Shown here: piece after piece, positions 8,277 to 15,865 of the stretch
Numbering within the stretch: the stretch's first letter is position 1
Layout: the number at the start of each line of letters is the position of its first letter
Assembly: GCF_000718165.1 (NCBI RefSeq)
Contig: NZ_JOEY01000079.1
Span: forward strand, 1-38,823
DNA from: Streptomyces fulvoviolaceus
GTDB taxonomy: Bacteria > Actinomycetota > Actinomycetes > Streptomycetales > Streptomycetaceae
Direction of reading: 5' to 3'
DNA length: 38,823 bases
Notes under the pieces: generated by a model
What the model was told of the DNA's origin: nothing
The model's database searches: none
Seen by the model: only the letters and a program-made list of their open reading frames with translations
Made by a program: the position numbers and the translations under genes

Positions 8277-8449
8277 TGGTCGACCAGTCGGATCGCGGCG
8301 GCCGGGCAGACCGCGATGGCTTCCTTGACGTCGTCGAGGAGTTCGGGCCCGGGCTTCTCCTCCAGCAGGATCGCGATGCCGTCGTCGCGGTCTCCCTTCT
8401 TCACGCACAGGTGTGGTTCGTTGGCGGGTGTCACTGAGGTGGGGGTCAC
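8273..8449 (-). CDS. Ferredoxin-like small protein, apparently missing N-terminal cluster cysteines
   Basis: A 58-residue ORF from GTG 8449 (or in-frame GTG 8434) lies between the P450 and reductase genes. Its C-terminal half matches P450-associated 3Fe-4S/4Fe-4S ferredoxins: DDGIAILLEE, then VKEAIAVCPAAAI. These normally carry a Cx5C-type motif near the N-terminus plus the later CP cysteine. Here only Cys15 (HLC) and Cys48 (VCP) remain. I read the other two minus-strand frames in this stretch and found no cysteine motif. About a dozen residues seem to have been lost next to the P450 stop. It may not hold a normal cluster. GTGA overlap with the reductase shows it is still in translation coupling. 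Confidence 0.65.
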   Translation of the reverse strand: MTPTSVTPANEPHLCVKKGDRDDGIAILLEEKPGPELLDDVKEAIAVCPAAAIRLVDQ

Positions 8450-8456
8450 TGAACTG

Positions 8457-9695
8457 TCACCAGGAGACGGGCAGTTCGTGGAGGCCGTAGATGAACGCGT
8501 CGTCCTTGAAGCGGACGTCCTCCAACGGAGCGGCCAGCTTCAGCGTCGGGATGCGCTTGTAGAGGGTGCCGTAGACGACCTGGAGCTCCATGCGGGCCAG
8601 CGGCTGGCCGAGGCACTGGTGGACACCGAAGCCGAAGGCGACGTGCCGGCGGGCGTCGCGGGTGATGTCGAGGCGGTCGGGGTCGGGGAACGCCTCGGGG
8701 TCGCGGTTGCCGATCTCGTTGACCATGATGACGCCCTCGCCGGCCTTGATCACCTGGCCCGCGATCTCGATGTCCTCGATCACCGCCCGGCGTCGGCCCA
8801 GGTGGGTGATGTGCAGGTAGCGCAGGAGTTCCTCGACCGCGGAGGCGACGAGTTTCGGGTCGTCGGTCTCGCGCAGCAGCTTGAGCTGATCGGGGTTCTG
8901 GAGCAGGGCCAGGGTGCCGAGCGCGATCATGTTCGCGGTGGTCTCGTGCCCCGCGATCAGCAGGAGCAGGGCCATCTGGGTCGCCTGCTCGTGGTCGAGC
9001 TCCCCGGCGGTGATGCGGGCGGCGATGCTGGAGAGCAGATCGTCCTTCGGCTCGGCGATCCGCTTGCCCAGGAGTCCGGCCAGGTAACCCGCGACCTCAC
9101 GGCTCGCCACGCTCCGTTCCTCGGGCGTGGCGGTCGTACGGACCATGGTCTTGGTGTTCTCCTGGAAGAACTCGTGGTCCTCGTACGGCACGCCCAACAG
9201 CTCGCAGATGACCAGCGAGGGAATCGGCAGCGCGAACACGTCCACGAGGTCCACCGGACCGGAACCGGAACCGGCCAGCATGTCGTCGATCAGGCCGTCC
9301 ACGATGCTCTGCACGGCGGGCCGCAGCGCCTCGATCTTCTTGACGGCGAACGGACCCGTCACCATCCGGCGCAGCCGGGCGTGCTCGGGGTCGTCCATCA
9401 TGATGAAACTGAGCTTGCCCTCGCCCGCCTCGGCGAAGGCCTTGCTGGGGTAGCCGGGTTTGTCGATGTCGGCGCTGACGCGCGGGTCGCCCAGGATGGC
9501 GCGCTGCTCGGCGTACCGGGTCACGAGCCAGGACTCACTGCCGTCCCACAGCCTCACCTTGACCAGCGGCCCTTGGCTCTGCAGGTCCTTGAGCGCGGGC
9601 GGCGGGTCGAAGGGGCATCGGGACTGCCGGGGCATCGGGAACTCGGGGACGGCGTCGTCCGCTTCGGGCACGGGACCGGTCAGGGTGTCGGTCAT
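8457..9695 (-). CDS. Cytochrome P450 (CYP105-like)
   Basis: 412 residues from ATG 9695, with a GAGGAGA ribosome binding site. The N-terminus carries FPMPR followed by CPFDPPP, as in CYP105-type actinobacterial P450s. The I-helix has AGHETT at 248-253, the K-helix has the ExxR pair Glu289-Arg292, and the heme loop FGFGVHQCLGQ places the thiolate ligand at Cys361. It is a soluble class I enzyme needing ferredoxin and reductase, which are encoded directly downstream. The likely role is hydroxylation of a hydrophobic substrate that the SDR and ALDH then oxidise. Two palindromes 70-110 bases upstream suggest regulated transcription. Substrate unknown. Confidence 0.94.
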   Translation of the reverse strand: MTDTLTGPVPEADDAVPEFPMPRQSRCPFDPPPALKDLQSQGPLVKVRLWDGSESWLVTRYAEQRAILGDPRVSADIDKPGYPSKAFAEAGEGKLSFIMMDDPEHARLRRMVTGPFAVKKIEALRPAVQSIVDGLIDDMLAGSGSGPVDLVDVFALPIPSLVICELLGVPYEDHEFFQENTKTMVRTTATPEERSVASREVAGYLAGLLGKRIAEPKDDLLSSIAARITAGELDHEQATQMALLLLIAGHETTANMIALGTLALLQNPDQLKLLRETDDPKLVASAVEELLRYLHITHLGRRRAVIEDIEIAGQVIKAGEGVIMVNEIGNRDPEAFPDPDRLDITRDARRHVAFGFGVHQCLGQPLARMELQVVYGTLYKRIPTLKLAAPLEDVRFKDDAFIYGLHELPVSW

Positions 9696-9762
9696 GGCTC
9701 TCCTCGGTTGTGGGGGGATCAGCCTCGATGAGCACATGCAAACACAGAAGGTTGACGCGATC

Positions 9763-9803
9763 CGGTCAGTCTCCTGACCGATACCTGACGTGATAGGGAT
9801 CAC
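9763..9803. promoter_or_regulatory. Two palindromes upstream of the P450 cassette
   Basis: A perfect inverted repeat CGGTCAG-4-CTGACCG occupies 9763-9780. A second, GTGAT-4-ATCAC, occupies 9790-9803. Both lie 68-108 bases upstream of the P450 start and could be operators or activator sites. No regulator gene is next to them, so the binding protein is unknown. Confidence 0.45.
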
Positions 9804-10211
9804 ATTTTGACTCTTAACTGGGCCTTTATTGCAGGCAATTGGAGGGAACCCGTCGGTCGACCGACGGGTGTTCGCTGTCCGGTGAAGGACACCTCGAGCG
9901 AGTCCCGGGGAACGCCCTCGTTTGCAGCACTGTGGGTCAGAAAGCGATGTCGGCCCGGCCCAGCCAGAACCCGATACCCCGGCCTGTGCGGATCAACGCC
10001 GGGCTGTCCCCGTGGCAGAGAGCCACCTGATGCGTCTCCAACAGGGATTGGCCGCGGTTCGGCGGGGTGTCGGAGTCGTGCGCCTCGACTTTCGGCGATG
10101 CCGCACCCGGAGGAGGTAGAACATCGCTGAGCGCCTAGGCGAGTTGTTCCGCCAGATCCCGGATCCGGGCGGCAGGAACGGTGGGGCTGGCGTCCCGCGT
10201 GATGGTGTGGC
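9804..10211. other. Non-coding stretch
   Basis: No gene is supported here. Open frames on both strands have no recognisable motifs or convincing start sites. A minus-strand frame ending at 10135 (TITRDASPTVPAARIRDLAEQLA) looks mildly protein-like and may be the tail of the decayed element described next. Confidence 0.4.
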
Positions 10212-10409
10212 CGATCAATCGTCCGTAGCGTTGGGGGTGTTGGGGGTGTTGGGGGTGTTGGGGAGCGCGCGGGGCGTGTGGCCGGCGTGTTCGTCGGCGT
10301 AGAGGGCGGCCATGCTGCCTTCGGAGAGATAGCGGCGGGGGAAGGCGATGCACTCGTAGGCGATCCACTCGTCGTGCATCTGCGCACCGAACTCGCCGCC
10401 CAGCCTCAC
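10212..10409 (-). pseudogene. Possible transposase C-terminal remnant (IS256/mutator-like)
   Basis: A 64-residue open frame contains MHDEWIAY, then RRYLSEGSMAALY. This resembles the end of actinobacterial IS256-family transposases, where a HDEW motif is followed by an RRYxS segment. No catalytic domain, inverted repeats or target duplication can be seen. After the motif the frame runs into a 9-bp tandem repeat encoding Asn-Thr-Pro units and stops. The family assignment is by eye and uncertain; it could be the tail of another protein. Confidence 0.4.
10231..10264. repeat. 9-bp tandem repeat TTGGGGGTG
   Basis: Three exact copies and a partial fourth (TTGGGG) run from 10231. On the minus strand they read CACCCCCAA and encode Asn-Thr-Pro repeats inside the remnant frame. 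Slippage changing a whole unit would be frame-neutral. Confidence 0.85.
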
Positions 10410-10822
10410 AACGAGATCACCGAGTGGCCGTCAATACACCACTGCACGGGACGTACCCCTTGCCCCATGCCGCTCAGAGCCCCTGCCCCTGGCCCACGCG
10501 CAACGGTCGGCCTGTCGCGCCAGAGCAGAACGGTCCAACCGCCCTCCGCTCTTGCCCCTCACTGTCCACCGATCATTCACTGAGAACAGCTGAAACAGCA
10601 GGTCAGAGGCATACTCACTCGCCACCTCAGTCATCTACCCCCATAGGGGCGGCCCTCGCATGCGCGCATCCGCTACGCTGTCCCTGGTCGGGTGTTGGTA
10701 CGTTTGTTGTGTCTGTTCGAGCAACCCTGCGGAGAGTGTCGCACCACGTCTGACCAGCGGGCTTGTGCTCCTCGTCGAAGATCCGCCGCCTGGATTTTCA
10801 GCAAGGTTCTCCACAAGCCCCG
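10410..10822. other. Non-coding stretch upstream of tRNA-Arg
   Basis: No gene is supported. A short palindrome-like TACCCCCATAGGGG lies at about 10636-10649, next to a minus-strand ATG at 10634 that opens a 67-codon frame with no recognisable features. The tRNA promoter presumably lies in the last 60 bases, but no clear consensus could be picked out. Confidence 0.4.
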
Positions 10823-10895
10823 GCCTTCGTAGCTCAGGGGATAGAGCACCGCTCTCCTAAAGCGGGTGTCGCAGGTTCGAATCCTGCCGGGGGCA
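10823..10895 (+). tRNA. tRNA-Arg (anticodon CCT)
   Basis: The 73-nt sequence folds into a complete cloverleaf. The acceptor stem pairs GCCTTCG with CGGGGGC (two G-U pairs) and A is the discriminator base. The D arm contains TAGCTCAGGGGATAGAGC. The anticodon stem CCGCT/AGCGG holds the loop CTCCTAA with anticodon CCT at 10856-10858, reading AGG. The T arm is GCAGG-TTCGAAT-CCTGC. CCA is not encoded. A hairpin follows 17 bases downstream. Confidence 0.96.
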
Positions 10896-10912
10896 CAGAG
10901 AAACACCTGGTC

Positions 10913-10945
10913 AGAGCCCTTCCGTCCGGCGGACGGGAGGGCTCT
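10913..10945 (+). terminator. Strong hairpin after tRNA-Arg
   Basis: AGAGCCCT plus TCCGTCC (10913-10927) faces GGACGGG plus AGGGCTCT (10931-10945) across a GGC loop. This is a near-perfect 15-bp stem and the probable terminator of the tRNA transcript. Confidence 0.8.
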
Positions 10946-11527
10946 TGCGCCTGCAGCACACTCCAGGCCGGCGAGTAGGCGAGTTCAGCGGTTGCGAGCT
11001 CCCTGTTGGGGCCGAAGGCGGTCGGGATCCAGGCCAGGGCGCATGGGGCCTGGCTTCGGCGAGGTTGTGGCTTTCGCTGTTGTGGTGGACGACGGCGGTT
11101 AGGTGATCGAGTTCGGACCGGCCGTGGAAAGCCGTCCAGCGAGCGGGGCGCTCCCGCTCCGGCGCCTTGATGAAGGTGTCCTGGGCCCCCACACGACGCA
11201 GGAGAAGCCGTCCGTGCCGGTCCAGTGGTCGACGAACCAGGCGAAGCGCTGGTGGACGGGGTCGCCCAACTGGTCGTCCGCCCGCCTCTCCCAGGACTGC
11301 CCCACCGAAATGCGCGTGTGGGTCGACCTCTCGATGCCCGCCTACCAGCGCCAGACCTGGCTCCGAAGCCCTCACGGCGGCCCAGGCCGCACAAGCCTCC
11401 TCGGCGACCCGTCGAGACCCCTTCTCCCACTCGTTCTTCCACTCGCTGGGCCGGGCCCGCGCAGCCCTCGCCTACGCTGCCCTAGGCGACGGCCGCATTG
11501 CCGTGCGGTCCCTTGGAGGTGAACCGT
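10946..11527. other. Region without a supported gene between tRNA-Arg and a membrane protein gene
   Basis: Several overlapping frames are open on both strands. None has a recognised domain. On the minus strand, two frames (11099-11305 and 10911-11375) read in sequence look faintly like one broken protein: FAWFVDHWTGTDGF in one, then DTFIKAPERERPARWTAFHG in the other. This may be a decayed gene of unknown family. No integrase motif is visible despite the tRNA. Confidence 0.3.
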
Positions 11528-12874
11528 TCACTCGCCGCCCTCCGGCCGCTGTGCCACCCGCTCGGCGTCAGTGGTGACGCGGCCGGTGGCGGCGAGGAGG
11601 GCGAGCAGTGCGAGCACGGCCAGCAGGATGACGACCAGCAGCAGGATGGTCAGAACCGTCGGGTGGTTCCAGAGCGCGAAGACCAGGGCCACGATCAGCA
11701 GGGCGGCCAGGGCGATCCATCGGCGGTGGGCCTGAGTCCAGGTGCCCACCCGGCCGGAGCGGACCTGGTGGCCGTACGCCCATTGGGCCGTGGAGTCCGC
11801 GGCGCGCTCGGATGTGCGCCTGACGGCGCGCGGCAGCCGCCCGGGGCCGATCAGGTAGGCGCCCAGCGCGATGACCACGCCGAGCACGATCGCCGTGCGC
11901 AGGCTGACCCGCAGGAAGCGCAGCAGGGTGTCGAAGACGGCCGCCGCGGCGGCCTCCGACTGGACCTGGGGCGGGAGGTGGTCCAGGTAGTAGCGGCGGG
12001 CGATGACCAGGACGATGGCCACGACCAGGCAGGCGAAGGCCGCGCCGAGAGCCGTACGGGCCAGGGCCCGGCGCCGCCGGTGGGCCAGCAGCACGCCGCA
12101 CGCGCCGATCACCACGACGAATACGGGAAACCAGTTCCCGATCACGTCCAGCAGGTGGGCGGCGTCGCGGATCTTCTCCAGTTGGTCGGACTGGAGGAGC
12201 ACCATCTTCTTGTCGACGTCGGGGATCTTGGAGGCCGGGGACAGGCCGGCGTCCACGAGCGCTTCCTTGACCTGGTCGACGGCTTCGCCGACGTCGAGGG
12301 TGACCGTTCCGCCGTTCACGCCCACGGCGCCACGGCCCTCGCCGGTCAGCGCGTGCACGACCGCGGCGTGAGCCTCCCGGTTGGCGTTCGTCCAGATCCG
12401 CTCGAAGCGGTCGCTCTCCACGAAACGCGTGGCCACCTTCTCCACTGTGCTGTTGACCGCGGAGTCGAGTTGGGGGCCCAGTCCCTTCACGGCGTTCACG
12501 GCCCGCGGCGCCAGCCCCTGCGCCTGCAGCCAGGCGGCGATGTCCGAGGCGGCCTGGGGGCCGTCCACCCGCACATCGGCGGCATGGGTGATGCGTTTGA
12601 CCGCCGCGTCCTCGATCGCCGGTTCCGAAGCCAGCGGGGAGACCGTCTCCACGTACCGGTCGGTGTCCAGCGCGATGCCGTGCACCCACACCGTGAGCAG
12701 GGCGACCGGTACCAGGACGCAGGTGAGCACGATGAGAACCGCCGAGGCGGTCTTTCGCGTGATCCGCACGGCTGCCGAGCCGTGCTTGGGCCCGCTCCCC
12801 GGCGCATCGCCCGCGCCCGCCTCTGGGACGGCAGCGGGATCGGGCGGCTCGTGCGGCTCGTGCGGGCTGGTCAT
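11528..12874 (-). CDS. Multi-pass membrane protein of unknown function
   Basis: 448 residues from ATG 12874, with GGAG seven bases upstream. A Pro/Gly/Glu-rich cytoplasmic N-terminus (1-30) is followed by a hydrophobic helix near 40-60. A long extracytoplasmic domain of about 170 residues follows, rich in Asp, Val and Ala and without cysteines, with charged helices. Then come about four or five helices in the C-terminal half, with basic loops (HRRRR, RRTSER) between them. Proteins of this layout are common and uncharacterised in Streptomyces. No catalytic motif was seen. It is transcribed alone on the minus strand. Confidence 0.8.
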   Translation of the reverse strand: MTSPHEPHEPPDPAAVPEAGAGDAPGSGPKHGSAAVRITRKTASAVLIVLTCVLVPVALLTVWVHGIALDTDRYVETVSPLASEPAIEDAAVKRITHAADVRVDGPQAASDIAAWLQAQGLAPRAVNAVKGLGPQLDSAVNSTVEKVATRFVESDRFERIWTNANREAHAAVVHALTGEGRGAVGVNGGTVTLDVGEAVDQVKEALVDAGLSPASKIPDVDKKMVLLQSDQLEKIRDAAHLLDVIGNWFPVFVVVIGACGVLLAHRRRRALARTALGAAFACLVVAIVLVIARRYYLDHLPPQVQSEAAAAAVFDTLLRFLRVSLRTAIVLGVVIALGAYLIGPGRLPRAVRRTSERAADSTAQWAYGHQVRSGRVGTWTQAHRRWIALAALLIVALVFALWNHPTVLTILLLVVILLAVLALLALLAATGRVTTDAERVAQRPEGGE

Positions 12875-13816
12875 GAGTGCTCCGGGGCTCCTGGGGGATT
12901 GGCCTGTCTCCATTCCCGCCGCTTCACGGCGGGACGGCTCGCCCAGGTGGGCCGTACGGGCGAGAGGTGGTCAACCGCTCGGAGTGGTGGCGCCGGGTCG
13001 CAGGCGAAATGACGGCTCGGCAGCTATGGACCCCCCGCCGCGTCGGCGTGGGCGTGGTGGAAGCCAGGAACCGCCCAGGACGGAGGCCGAGACGGCCCGA
13101 CGCGTCCCGAACGGCCTCCCTGTGCGGAGTGCGATGAGCTCAGCTCCGGAGCAGGCTTGAGGAAGTGCCCCACGGTGGCAGCCCGGAACCGGTGGGCACC
13201 CGGGCACTCATGGGCTGTCGCGGGCGGGACCGGAACGCGTCGCACGAACCCACGTGAGTTGTCCCGACATGACGCTGGTGCGGTTCCTGCGGGTCAGCCC
13301 TTGCCAGGGGGCTGACCCGCCCCAGTACTTTCGGTTGGGCGCCGAGGCCCGAGGGGAGCTGTTCTGCGGCTGGGCCCGATCGAAGTTCTCCTACGTGCCG
13401 CCGCCTTGTCCCTGCGCCGCGGAGAGCCGATTCAGTTCTGGCATCCAGTCGTTCGGGCCCTCCGGGACGACGGGCAAGCGTGTCGATGGCGCACGAACAC
13501 GGTGGAGCCGCACAGCTCGGCTGGTTCCATCGCCCCGAGCTCGGAGCGATGGCCCTGCGATCCGCGCCCGCATGGCGATGCGCGGCAAGGGAGGCGAAAA
13601 TGGGACTAGCCGGCTAAGAGCCACCCGATCAGCGGACACGGCGTTGCTTTCAGGGCGGGGGAAGCGTCAAGCCATCCTCAGCGCGCTCGAAGCCGAGCCG
13701 ACAGGGCAGCGGGGCGCAGCGGCCAGGTGCCCGGCGGACTCATCGAAGACTCCGGAAGCCGCGAGTGGGACGTCACGGCATCCCGCGGGTGCAGACAGGA
13801 ACACAGGTGATCGCTC
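12875..13816. other. Intergenic region of about 940 bases between divergent genes
   Basis: No convincing gene is present; the open frames are rich in Arg and Pro and have no motif. The main feature is a perfect 12-bp hairpin at 13289-13320. Another, weaker hairpin occupies about 13164-13199. Promoters for both flanking divergent genes should lie here, but no consensus can be defended. Confidence 0.5.
13289..13320. terminator. Perfect 12-bp hairpin of unknown role
   Basis: GCGGGTCAGCCC (13289-13300) and GGGCTGACCCGC (13309-13320) are exact complements around an 8-base loop. It is not directly downstream of a supported gene. It may be a terminator left from a lost gene, or a protein-binding palindrome. 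Confidence 0.45.
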
Positions 13817-14653
13817 ATGTGCCGATGGCTCGCTTACTCGGGAACGCCCCTGCTGCTCGACACCATCCTCTACAAACCGGCCCATTCACTGATCGATCAG
13901 AGCCTCCACTCCAGGCTGGGTGTCGAGACGACGAACGGCGACGGTTTCGGCGTCGGATGGTATCCGCAGGAGAACATCGACACCCCAGCCCTGCTCAAGG
14001 ACATCGGCCCGGCCTGGAACAACCGCAACCTGAGGGAGATCGCGGATCATGTCCGCTCCCCGTTGTTCTTCGCCCACATACGGGCGTCGACCGGCACGGC
14101 GGTGCAGCAGACGAACTGCCACCCGTTCCGGCACGGCCGTTGGATGTGGATGCACAACGGTGCCATCACAGGTTTCCACCTCATGCGCCGCGAGCTGTCC
14201 CTGCTCGTCGACCCTGGGCTGTACGACGACATCGAGGGAACGACGGACTCGGAGATGATGTTCTACCTGGCGGTCACCTTCGGCCTGGACCAGGACCCGC
14301 CGAGCGCTGTGGCCCGAATGGTGGGAGTGGTGGAGCGCAGCGGCCGCGACCACGGTGTGGAGTTCCCGATCCAGATGACAATCGGCGTGACCGACGGCGA
14401 ACGCGTGTGGGCCTTCCGCTACTCGACCCAGGGCGCTTCCCGGTCGTTGTTCTACAGCACCCGCGTGGACACACTGCGCAAGCTGCACCCCGATTTGGCG
14501 TTCCTGGAGGAAGTGTCCGACGAGACCCGCCTCATTGTCTCCGAGCCCCTCGGAGATCTGCCGGGTGCCTGGAACGAGGTACCCGAGAGCAGCTACGGCG
14601 TCGTACATGCCGGAGCCGACGAGTTGCATCCCTTCACCCCGGAACCGGCCTGA
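13817..14653 (+). CDS. Class II glutamine amidotransferase (EgtC/YafJ-like)
   Basis: 278 residues from ATG 13817, with AGGTGA upstream. The protein begins MCRW, so Cys2 becomes the N-terminal nucleophile after Met removal, the hallmark of Ntn-type GATase_4 domains. Further family markers are TNGDGFGVGWY, FFAHIRAST, NCHPFRHGRWMWMHNGAI and TTDSEMMFY. The size and the lack of a synthase domain match stand-alone members such as EgtC, which removes the glutamyl group in ergothioneine synthesis. No egtA, egtB or egtD gene is nearby, so ergothioneine synthesis is not supported and the substrate is open. Confidence 0.88.
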   Translation: MCRWLAYSGTPLLLDTILYKPAHSLIDQSLHSRLGVETTNGDGFGVGWYPQENIDTPALLKDIGPAWNNRNLREIADHVRSPLFFAHIRASTGTAVQQTNCHPFRHGRWMWMHNGAITGFHLMRRELSLLVDPGLYDDIEGTTDSEMMFYLAVTFGLDQDPPSAVARMVGVVERSGRDHGVEFPIQMTIGVTDGERVWAFRYSTQGASRSLFYSTRVDTLRKLHPDLAFLEEVSDETRLIVSEPLGDLPGAWNEVPESSYGVVHAGADELHPFTPEPA

Positions 14654-14670
14654 CACGTCAGCGGATCGCG

Positions 14671-14710
14671 GGCCAGGTCACGTCGGCAGTCGTCGGTCCG
14701 TGACCGGCCG
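14671..14710. terminator. Hairpin between convergent amidotransferase and amphi-Trp genes
   Basis: GGCC-A-GGTCACG (14671-14682) pairs with CGTGACC-G-GGCC (14699-14710), 11 pairs with one mismatch and a 16-base loop. The site lies between two convergent stop codons, which fits a shared terminator. Confidence 0.5.
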
Positions 14711-14768
14711 AGATTCGGTTGCGCGCCGAACAGGGCGTGGTGATCAGACCCAGGTCCCCGGCCCGGCC

Positions 14769-15137
14769 TCAGGGCTTCTTCGCGGCGGACCGCTTCACGC
14801 CCTTGCTCCTGCTGGTGCCCGTGCTGCGCCCTGGCTTGGTGGAGGGCGCACTCTTCCGCGTTGCGGCCTTCTTGGTCACTGCGGCCGTCCGCGATGGCGC
14901 TGTCCGGTTCGGTGCGGTCGGCCACTTGAACTCGATCTCCAACTCGATCTCCCCACTACCGATCTCAACCTCTATCTCGCTGCGAAGGTCGTCGGGGATC
15001 CGCAGGCTCAGCGTTCCGGGGCTGAGTTCCAGTTCGGCCTCCCCGCCTTCCCGCAGCGCGGCTGCGAGTGCCGTGAGCTGGTCAGCTGCCTCAAGGCGTG
15101 ACAGGGAGCGCTTCTGCTCAAACTTGAGGTCCTTCAT
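14769..15137 (-). CDS. Amphi-Trp domain protein with basic histone-H1-like tail
   Basis: 122 residues from ATG 15137, with GGAGA upstream. Residues 1-72 match the amphi-Trp domain: FEQKRSLSRLEAADQL, then GGEAELELSPGTLSLRIPDD and a terminal LEIEFKWP with the conserved Trp. Residues 73-122 form a low-complexity tail rich in Ala, Lys, Ser, Thr and Pro (TKKAATRK, KRSAAKKP), like H1-type DNA-binding tails. The domain's biochemical role is unknown to me. The ATG overlaps the stop codon of an upstream broken DUF7144 gene (ATGA), so the two once formed a coupled operon. Confidence 0.8.
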   Translation of the reverse strand: MKDLKFEQKRSLSRLEAADQLTALAAALREGGEAELELSPGTLSLRIPDDLRSEIEVEIGSGEIELEIEFKWPTAPNRTAPSRTAAVTKKAATRKSAPSTKPGRSTGTSRSKGVKRSAAKKP

Positions 15138-15423
15138 GGTGTCTCCGATCCGGATACGGCCTGGGGGTCGGGCCGCCCCACGAGGCCATCCCCTACTTCA
15201 TCGCTCCGGCGACCGGGAGCGGTGCACAGTGCCCAGATCACGAAGCCGTTGATCGCGATCAGGACGACGGCCCAGAACGACGCGTAGGGAATTCAAAGGA
15301 AGTTGGCGAGCATGGCCAAGCCGGCCGGCACCCGCCGACGGCCCTGGCCCAGATGGCGCCTTGGGACAGGGCGGCACCGGCGAGGGCGACGACCACGCCC
15401 ATGATCAGACGGAGCCAGCCTCA
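15134..15423 (-). pseudogene. Broken DUF7144-type membrane protein
   Basis: Read on the minus strand, the DNA encodes GWLRLIMGVVVALAGAAL and then QGAIWARAVG. It shifts frame by one base near 15335 and continues as AGLAMLANFL, a TGA stop at 15293-15295, then IPYASFWAVVLIAINGFVIWAL and a normal-looking tail. This order matches the intact DUF7144 protein at 24275-24742 (WARVVG, LANFLSLPYYPVWSVV, GFVIWAL). The stop probably replaced a Trp codon. The N-terminal part is missing. The terminal TGA overlaps the amphi-Trp ATG, so the break is recent enough to leave the operon junction intact. Confidence 0.8.
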
Positions 15424-15865
15424 CCCGACGAACCATCGCCGGCTCCTTCGTGTCGAACGACCCCGCACAACCGCGCGTTCACGTTCGGCCGGTCGGGCTA
15501 CCTCCAATCTCGTCCTCTCAGGTTCGCTGCGCACGTCGGGGTACCCGATGGGCGGTTCTCGATCAGCAGTTCGCAAGCCATCTGTGCAGGTCAGGATGAT
15601 GTCGTCGCGCTTGCAGGCAATTAACCGATCATGGCAGCTGGGTTTCAGCACCTGCGGACGGCATCCCTCCGGATGACTGGGCCGCCGTCAGGCCGGGTCC
15701 TCCCCGGGCTTCACGCCCGCCGCCATGGCGCGGCGGACCTGGGCGCGCCATGCGCGAGTCCCGGATGGGTTCTACGGTTGAGGCAAGGCCCCAAATTTTG
15801 CGGAACTCGGTTCGGTTTCCGCCTCACACCCCTCGGGCCCGTAACTCCCCAGGAGGGCATGCGAC
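15424..15865. other. Non-coding stretch upstream of the CMD-family gene
   Basis: About 440 bases without a supported gene. Short frames on both strands carry no motif. The last 20 bases hold the AGGAGGG ribosome binding site of the gene at 15866. Just before it is a locally AT-richer segment (CAAATTTTGCGG near 15790-15801) that may be part of the promoter. Confidence 0.4.

Noticed and set aside
7287..9731. An 814-codon open frame on the plus strand
   Set aside because: It is antisense to the ferredoxin reductase and P450 genes and has the low-complexity composition of a shadow frame.
9804..10130. Repeated-looking GC-rich segments suggestive of a CRISPR repeat
   Set aside because: No unit recurs at regular spacing and no cas gene is present.
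10636..10649. TACCCCCATAGGGG, similar to a CsoR-type copper operator
   Set aside because: The right half lacks the terminal TA, and no copper chaperone, pump or csoR gene is near. Too weak to annotate.
10911..11442. Minus-strand frames after tRNA-Arg as a possible integrase remnant
   Set aside because: No tyrosine or serine recombinase catalytic motif could be found; the tRNA setting alone is not evidence.
12914..13816. Open frames that might be a decayed gene upstream of the amidotransferase
   Set aside because: No frame or combination of frames gives a recognisable motif on either strand.
13817..14653. Assignment of the amidotransferase as EgtC of ergothioneine synthesis
   Set aside because: None of the other ergothioneine genes is present nearby, so only the general family is reported.
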